A DNA stretch of 64,000 bases from the NCBI RefSeq assembly GCF_015223055.1, contig NZ_JADFBX010000006.1:1-64000 (forward strand), read 5' to 3'. A program made the translations under genes and the position numbers. Origin of the DNA: Pedobacter sp. MC2016-24. GTDB taxonomy: Bacteria; Bacteroidota; Bacteroidia; Sphingobacteriales; Sphingobacteriaceae. The first letter of the stretch is position 1; each line of letters opens with the position of its first letter. Of the stretch, positions 58,539 through 64,000 are shown in pieces. The notes beneath the pieces are model-generated. The model did no database searches, was not told the DNA's origin, and saw only the letters and a program-made list of their open reading frames with translations.

Positions 58539-61500
58539 ATGAATTTAAATGCTTTTATCAAGACAGCTATGCCCATAGCTGGCCGATATAAAAAAATATT
58601 ATTAGTTATGAGAATAACTGTGTTTTTATTGCTGATGGGCCTGATGCAGGTAAGCGCTAATAGTGTTGCCCAGCGCATAAATCTTTCTTCAAAGAATGCC
58701 GATCTGCAGGATGTCATTGCACAGCTGAGGAAACAAAGCGGCTATAATTTTCTGTACATTAAAAAAGATGTGATGAGCAGAGCCAAACCAGTAAATGCGG
58801 AGCTAAATGATGTAACCATTGAGGAGGCGCTGAGCAAAATTTTTACAGCACAACCATTGATTTACCAGATCAAAGATAAAACAGTGATCATCAAACCTGC
58901 ATTGGATAAACAGCTTGTAAAGTTGGTGCAAAAGCCCATTACAGGTGTGGTGAAGGATGAAACCGGGGAGACCCTGATCGGTGTATCTGTACAACTAAAA
59001 GGAACAAAAATAGGAACTGTGACCAATTCGGAGGGAAGCTATACCATTCAGGCTGATCCCGGAGCAGTGCTGGTATTTAGTTACATTGGTTACCAAACGC
59101 AGGAGATTACAGTAGGTGCAGAAACGAATATTAACGTCTCGCTGACTGCTGTTGTGGGTGGCCTTGACGAGGTGGTGGTGGTTGCTTATGGAACGCAAAA
59201 AAAGGAAACAGTTACCGGAGCGATTTCGTCTATCAAAACCAAGGAAATTAAACAAAGTCCTGCTGCAAATTTGGCGGTAACACTGGCCGGAAGATTGCCT
59301 GGCTTAACTTCTATTCAACGCAGTGGTCAACCTGGTCGAGACATTACACAGTTGTTCATCAGAGGACAGGGGACTGTAAACGCACAAAGCCCAATCATCC
59401 TTGTAGATGGAATTGAACGCGATCTGACCTATATCGATCCCAATGAGGTAGAGTCTGTAACGATATTGAAGGATGCTTCATCTACCGCTATTTTTGGGGT
59501 TAGAGGAGCTAATGGTGTGATTTTAGTCACCACAAAAAGAGGTACTTCTGAGATTCCTGAAATCAATTTTGTAACCGAGGTGGGCGCACAGGATTTTCCG
59601 CGCTTTATCAGTCCCGTTAATGCTTATGACTTTGCAACGCTAAAAAACCTGGCACTGACCAATGATGGTTTACCTGCTGAGTATTCTGCTCAATCGTTGG
59701 CCTATTATAAAACTCAGGAAGATCCGTTGCGTTACGCAAATACAGACTGGCGTAAACTGCTGGTTAAAGATTATTCTTATCAGCAGCGATATAACCTGAA
59801 TGTTTCTGGCGCAAGTAAAACAACCAAATATTTTGTAAATGCAGGCTACCTGAGTCAGGGTGGACAGTTTAATACGGAGAAAGACCTTAGCTATGATCCA
59901 AGCTTTAAGCTTAACCGCTATAATTTCAGATCCAATATTGATATCCAACTGAATAAGAATTTAAAGGCATTTCTAAATGTGGCGGGCTACCTGGAGCAAC
60001 GGAATAGTCCTTATGCTTTGGGCGGAGATAATCCAACAGATTGGATTATTTACTTCATGAACCGCATGCCAGCTGTTGTGCCCGGTCCGCTCACGCCTGA
60101 TGGACAGGTAATTACTTATGCTGATATTGACAACCCTGCGTATGGTCTGATTAACCGATCTGGTTATACGCAACAAAAAAGAAGTAATGTATTGGCTACC
60201 TATGGTATGGAGCAAAATCTTGACTTCATTACCAAAGGTTTATCGGCAAGGGCGGTAGTTTCGTTTGATGCACGTACAATCAATAATTTGGAAGCCACAA
60301 GGAAATACGAAAAATATGTACAGATCATTAATCCCAATTTACAAGGGGCTGACGGCAGGGACAGCGTGTATTACCGGCCATTCAATAATGATCAGAATAC
60401 CCCTTTAGCGATTGGAGGAGGGCGTAATTTTGAAACCCTATCTAATTTCCAGGGTTTTGTAAACTATGCGAAAACTATTGGTAAGCATGATTTTTCAGGT
60501 ATGTTGTTGTATCAGCAACAAAATAATGTGATCAATAATGAGTTGCCGTTTAAGTTAATGGGTCTGGCCTCGAGATTTACTTATGGCTATAACTCGCGGT
60601 ATTTCCTGGAATTTAATGCCGGTTACAACGGTTCTGAGCAATTTGCCGAGGGGCAGCGCTTTGGTTTTTTTCCGGCAGTTTCTGCCAGTTGGCTCATCTC
60701 TAATGAATCATTTTTACAAAATAACCCGGTCGTTAACTTGTTGAAATTAAGGGGTTCTGTTGGTAAAGTGGGGAATGACCGCATCGGAGACCGAAGGTTT
60801 TTATATCTGGATGACATTCAGGTTGTAGGGGCTGGGTTTTCCGGTAGTTTGGGAAATGCACAAACGATCAATTATAACCTGTTAAAAAATGCCCAGTTAC
60901 AATGGGAGGTCGCAAAGAAATACAACCTTGGGTTGGAAATTGGTTTGTTTAATCAGGTTAACCTGGTGGCTGATGCATTTTATGAAAAGAGGGACAATAT
61001 TCTACGCAACAGGGGCACCATCCCCGAACTTAATGGACTGCCCATTTCCGTATTACCGCCGGTAAATATTGGTGTGGTAGAAAACAAAGGTTTTGAAATT
61101 GAACTGAACTATAAGAAATCCTTCAATAAAGACTTGTCGGTATTGGCTCGTGTGAACCTGAATTATGCGACGAATAGGCAAATCTATGCAGATGAACCTT
61201 TGCTGCCTGCAGATTATGCCTACCGGTATCGGGAAACCGGTTACCGGATTGGGCAGATGTTCGGGTACGTTGTAGACCGGTATTTCACCGATCAGAAAGA
61301 TATTGCCAGTTCTCCGGTACAAAATGTAGGTGGACATGAGTCCAGACCGGGTGATTTTAAATATAAGGATCTGAACAACGATAACCTGATCAATGAAAGG
61401 GATATGGCGCCGATTGGCTATTCGGCAGTTCCTGAATATCAGTTTGGAGCGGCATTTAACCTGACTTATAAAGGATTAGATTTTAGTGTGCTGTTACAAG

Positions 61501-61901
61501 GGATTTCGAATGTTTCTAACTATTATAGTGACCAGGGTGTTTTTGCAGATAAAAACTATGTGTCCAGGCACCTGGAAAGCTGGACCGAAGAACGCGCGGC
61601 CAGCGGAATGCCAATAAACTATCCCCGTATTTCTACGCAGTCTAACCCCAATGAAAGGCCAAATTCCTTCTTTATTCTGGATGCGAGCTATGTGAGGTTG
61701 AAGAATATGGAGATCGGTTATAGTTTACCCGCTAAATGGAGCAATACAATTGGGGCAAAGCGGTTGCGTATTTATGCCAATGGATTGAACCTTTTTACCT
61801 GGGACAAACTGCCTACAAAAGAGTTTGATCCGGAGTTGACGAACAGTCGGGATTACCCGATTACGAGGCTATATAATTTTGGAGTAAACTTCACTTTTTA
61901 A
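58539..61901 (+). CDS. SusC/RagA-type TonB-linked outer-membrane transporter
   Basis: A 1120-residue importer. A signal sequence ends at SANSVAQR (about 44). The STN domain (INLSSKNADLQDVIAQLRKQ to VIIKPA, about 46-120) signals to FecR. The carboxypeptidase-D-like domain (ITGVVKDETGETLIGVSVQL, about 130-208) leads into the EVVVVAYGTQKKETVTGAIS box, then the plug with LFIRGQGTVNAQSPIILVDG and VESVTILKDASSTAIFGVRG, then the barrel ending in NFGVNFTF. A start at Met26 (MRITVFLLLMG) is possible. It forms a complex with the SusD protein 100 bp downstream. Confidence 0.95.
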   Translation: MNLNAFIKTAMPIAGRYKKILLVMRITVFLLLMGLMQVSANSVAQRINLSSKNADLQDVIAQLRKQSGYNFLYIKKDVMSRAKPVNAELNDVTIEEALSKIFTAQPLIYQIKDKTVIIKPALDKQLVKLVQKPITGVVKDETGETLIGVSVQLKGTKIGTVTNSEGSYTIQADPGAVLVFSYIGYQTQEITVGAETNINVSLTAVVGGLDEVVVVAYGTQKKETVTGAISSIKTKEIKQSPAANLAVTLAGRLPGLTSIQRSGQPGRDITQLFIRGQGTVNAQSPIILVDGIERDLTYIDPNEVESVTILKDASSTAIFGVRGANGVILVTTKRGTSEIPEINFVTEVGAQDFPRFISPVNAYDFATLKNLALTNDGLPAEYSAQSLAYYKTQEDPLRYANTDWRKLLVKDYSYQQRYNLNVSGASKTTKYFVNAGYLSQGGQFNTEKDLSYDPSFKLNRYNFRSNIDIQLNKNLKAFLNVAGYLEQRNSPYALGGDNPTDWIIYFMNRMPAVVPGPLTPDGQVITYADIDNPAYGLINRSGYTQQKRSNVLATYGMEQNLDFITKGLSARAVVSFDARTINNLEATRKYEKYVQIINPNLQGADGRDSVYYRPFNNDQNTPLAIGGGRNFETLSNFQGFVNYAKTIGKHDFSGMLLYQQQNNVINNELPFKLMGLASRFTYGYNSRYFLEFNAGYNGSEQFAEGQRFGFFPAVSASWLISNESFLQNNPVVNLLKLRGSVGKVGNDRIGDRRFLYLDDIQVVGAGFSGSLGNAQTINYNLLKNAQLQWEVAKKYNLGLEIGLFNQVNLVADAFYEKRDNILRNRGTIPELNGLPISVLPPVNIGVVENKGFEIELNYKKSFNKDLSVLARVNLNYATNRQIYADEPLLPADYAYRYRETGYRIGQMFGYVVDRYFTDQKDIASSPVQNVGGHESRPGDFKYKDLNNDNLINERDMAPIGYSAVPEYQFGAAFNLTYKGLDFSVLLQGISNVSNYYSDQGVFADKNYVSRHLESWTEERAASGMPINYPRISTQSNPNERPNSFFILDASYVRLKNMEIGYSLPAKWSNTIGAKRLRIYANGLNLFTWDKLPTKEFDPELTNSRDYPITRLYNFGVNFTF

Positions 61902-62001
61902 TCCTTAGATAAGATGAGACCATCCTAAGCATACTGCTTACAAACAGTAATGAATATGCTTATGATAGCTTCATAACCTTTAAAAATCAAATTATATTCT
62001 A

Positions 62002-63735
62002 ATGAAAAACATATTAAGAATCTTGATGTTGCTGGTTTTACTGGTAGCAGGTTGTACGAAAGATTATCTGAACATCACACCGGATGGCAGGACAACACTT
62101 GATGATATATTTAAAGATGAGAAACGGACTGAGGCTTATCTGAACAGAGTTTACGGACAAATGCCAAGCTACTTTTGGAAGTACGGTTTCTTTGATTTCC
62201 TGGCACCATATTCTGATGAGGCTTATGCTTACAGTGGTGGCGTAATGGCTTGGTCGGCGGGTAGCCTGAATGCCAGCGGTAACCCTTTGCATATTCATCA
62301 GGAAAGAGGGCAGGGCTCCTATCATTATGGTACGTTTTGGGCAGGTATCCGGGATGCGAATGTATTTCTTCAAAACGTGGAGACTGCAAGTATCCCAAGT
62401 GCTACCAATAGGGCACGTTTTCGCGGAGAAGCGCAGATGTTAAGGGTTTTTTATTTCTGGGAACTGGTCAAAGAGTATGGCCCGATGCCAGTGGTGACGG
62501 CTCCTTTTACGAATGATTTTGATTATACCACGCTGAAACGTCCGGCTTTTCAGGATTGTGTGAATTTTATTGTAAAGGAGTGTGATGAAGTGATTGCAAA
62601 TGGCAGTATGCCCATCAGGATTACTACCGAAGCCGAACGTGGCCGGTTCAGCAAGGCTGTTGCTTATGCCGTAAAATCTCAGGCTTTGTTGTACAATGCT
62701 AGTCCTTTATGGAATGCTGGGAACGATAAAACCAAATGGGAAGCGGCATCTTTGGCGGCACAGCAAGCCATCAACGTATTGACAACGCAGGGATATAGTC
62801 TGGTTGACAATTACGGTGACTATTTTTTAAGCAAGACTGATATCAGCAGTTCGCCCAGAGATAAAGAAACCATTTATGAAATATTTGAACCACAGATAGA
62901 TCCTGTATTTAGTATCATCAACAGTATACCCAGCAAACCGGGTATGTTCAAGGTTGGCGCTACACCGAGTCAGGAATTGGTGGATAGTTATGATATGCAA
63001 GCTACAGGAGAACCGGTCATCAAGGGATATCAGGACTCGGATCATACACAGCCTATTCTAAACCCGGCATCGGGATATAATCCTGCACAACCTTACCTCG
63101 GGCGGGATCCAAGGTTTTATGCAACGGTTTGGCACAATGGTGCTGCATATGATAATATTGCCGGAAGTGTGCATATCATGGAAACCTATATAGGCGGTGC
63201 AGATCAGTTGTTAAAGGCCCCAATCGGTTGGGCATTTACCAGGACAGGTTATTATTTACGTAAATTCATTGACCCGCGTTTGCAATCTGGCCAGCCGGAA
63301 GATACCCGATGGAAAAAATACCGCCTGGCTGAGCTTTATCTTAATCTTGCAGAAGCAGAAAATGAAGCTCATGGCCCTACATCTATAGCGCAAAATGCAG
63401 TAAATAAAATCAGATTTAGGGCAAATATGCCTAATTTTCCGGTTACTTTATCGCAACAGGATTTTCAGGATCGGATCCGTAAGGAGCGCAGGGTAGAACT
63501 TGCTTTTGAGGAACATCGTTTTTGGGATGTACGCCGGTGGAAAATACTGGACCAGACGGATCGGCTCGTTACCGGTATGGAGATTACCAAGCAAGCAAAC
63601 AATAGCTTCAGCTACGCGAGATTTGTAACGGAACGTAGGAATGCCTGGACGGATAAGTTCCTGATTATGCCAATACCGATCAAGGAAACAGCGATCATTC
63701 CTGACTTTAATCTCAACCAAAATCCGGGTTGGTAA
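62002..63735 (+). CDS. SusD/RagB-family glycan-binding lipoprotein
   Basis: A 577-residue lipoprotein (LLVAGC, Cys18). The opening DYLNITPDGRTTLDDIFKDE, the helical repeats (RFRGEAQMLRVFYFWELVKE, YGPMPVV) and the C-terminal blocks YRLAELYLNLAEAENEAHGP, NKIRFRANMP, IRKERRVELAFEEHRFWDVR and the ending DFNLNQNPGW are typical of the family. It binds the rhamnose-containing target glycan at the surface and closes the SusC pore. Confidence 0.94.
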   Translation: MKNILRILMLLVLLVAGCTKDYLNITPDGRTTLDDIFKDEKRTEAYLNRVYGQMPSYFWKYGFFDFLAPYSDEAYAYSGGVMAWSAGSLNASGNPLHIHQERGQGSYHYGTFWAGIRDANVFLQNVETASIPSATNRARFRGEAQMLRVFYFWELVKEYGPMPVVTAPFTNDFDYTTLKRPAFQDCVNFIVKECDEVIANGSMPIRITTEAERGRFSKAVAYAVKSQALLYNASPLWNAGNDKTKWEAASLAAQQAINVLTTQGYSLVDNYGDYFLSKTDISSSPRDKETIYEIFEPQIDPVFSIINSIPSKPGMFKVGATPSQELVDSYDMQATGEPVIKGYQDSDHTQPILNPASGYNPAQPYLGRDPRFYATVWHNGAAYDNIAGSVHIMETYIGGADQLLKAPIGWAFTRTGYYLRKFIDPRLQSGQPEDTRWKKYRLAELYLNLAEAENEAHGPTSIAQNAVNKIRFRANMPNFPVTLSQQDFQDRIRKERRVELAFEEHRFWDVRRWKILDQTDRLVTGMEITKQANNSFSYARFVTERRNAWTDKFLIMPIPIKETAIIPDFNLNQNPGW

Positions 63736-63773
63736 ACCTCATCTGAACGAATGTAAACTTAAATCAAATCATC

Positions 63774-64000
63774 ATGATTGCAATCAAATTTTATATCAGC
63801 TTAACGCTGGTACTAGCCACTGCTTTGGGTTGTAAAAAGGCTGTAGTAGACAATAAAGAAAATATTAAAGCTAACGAAGTACAAAAAACGGCCGGAGTGT
63901 CACTAAGCCCTGCACAGGAACGTTATATCGTTTTTTTTCTGACCAATACCAGTGTTGATCAGGCCGATAGCGAAAATACAGGTAAAGATGCCAATTCGGC
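63774..64000 (+). CDS. Putative surface lipoprotein, 5' part
   Basis: A frame open to the end of the window. It starts MIAIKFYISLTLVLATALGC (Cys20 as lipid anchor) and continues with a polar linker (KKAVVDNKENIKANEVQKTA) into GVSLSPAQERYIVFFLTNTS. It lies 38 bp after the SusD gene. Genes in this position often encode surface glycan-binding proteins or accessory enzymes, but too little is visible to decide. Confidence 0.55.
   Translation, partial: MIAIKFYISLTLVLATALGCKKAVVDNKENIKANEVQKTAGVSLSPAQERYIVFFLTNTSVDQADSENTGKDANS

Noticed and set aside
1..64000. CRISPR arrays, rRNA or tRNA genes, intact insertion sequences, prophage or integrative-element backbone genes
   Set aside because: No regularly spaced direct repeats with unique spacers, no RNA-gene signatures, and no transposase, integrase or conjugation protein could be found by reading the translated frames.

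Overview
The window looks like chromosomal DNA of a member of the Bacteroidota, most likely a Sphingobacteriaceae (Pedobacter-like) soil or freshwater organism. The evidence is two SusC/SusD loci each with an ECF sigma factor and FecR anti-sigma factor, many lipoproteins with Bacteroidota-type lipoboxes, promoter elements of the form TAnnTTTG, and families frequent in that group (DUF4468, DUF6266, DUF6624, ClbS/DfsB, RloB). The genus is an inference. No rRNA, tRNA, CRISPR array or intact insertion sequence was seen.

Layout. 0-9.3 kb: the end of an outer-membrane barrel gene, a YHS metal-site protein, a DUF4468 protein, an FMN reductase, a two-gene RloA/RloB (AbiL-like) putative phage-defence module, small SnoaL/HxlR genes, and an overlapping CHAD-CYTH pair. 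Several gene scraps lie between them. 9.4-13.7 kb: an SDR/HxlR divergent pair, a cholesterol-oxidase-like GMC flavoenzyme with a DUF2147 partner, and a TetR regulator. 13.9-25.7 kb: the first polysaccharide/glycoside utilisation locus: ECF sigma (minus) facing FecR, SusC, SusD, Tat-exported Gfo/Idh oxidoreductase, exported TIM-barrel isomerase-like protein, PQQ sugar dehydrogenase and GH43. It is unusually rich in exported redox enzymes. 26-31.5 kb: a membrane metallophosphoesterase, a lipoprotein, a decayed DUF6266 gene, VOC and Crp-like genes. 31.7-37.5 kb: an AT-rich stretch of unrelated small lipoproteins and hypothetical genes (RraB-like, DUF6624, ClbS/DfsB) with repeats and an orphan terminator. 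37.7-41.9 kb: a DinB-DnaE translesion-polymerase operon. 42-49.6 kb: a siderophore-interacting flavoprotein and AraC regulator, lipoproteins, a single-domain response regulator, and a six-hairpin glycosidase-like protein. 50-53.7 kb: azoreductase, YCII protein and ECF42-type sigma factor, then an SDR with a TetR repressor and twin operators. 53.8-64 kb: the second SusCD locus, in which a GH78 alpha-L-rhamnosidase gene sits between the ECF sigma gene and its FecR gene.

How they work together. Each SusCD locus encodes its own sensing chain: the STN domain at the SusC N-terminus signals to FecR in the inner membrane, which releases the sigma factor to transcribe the locus. The second locus is aimed at rhamnose-capped glycans or glycosides. 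The first probably oxidises and trims a pentose- or glucose-containing glycoside in the periplasm.

The observations most worth following are the RloAB module with its nested promoter dyads, the GH78 insertion with a duplicated sigma/FecR-type spacer, three evenly spaced TACCC-N4-GGGTA sites with no intact partner gene, the orphan terminator with a repeated leader at 34.3 kb, and several vestigial gene fragments that match sequences elsewhere in the window.
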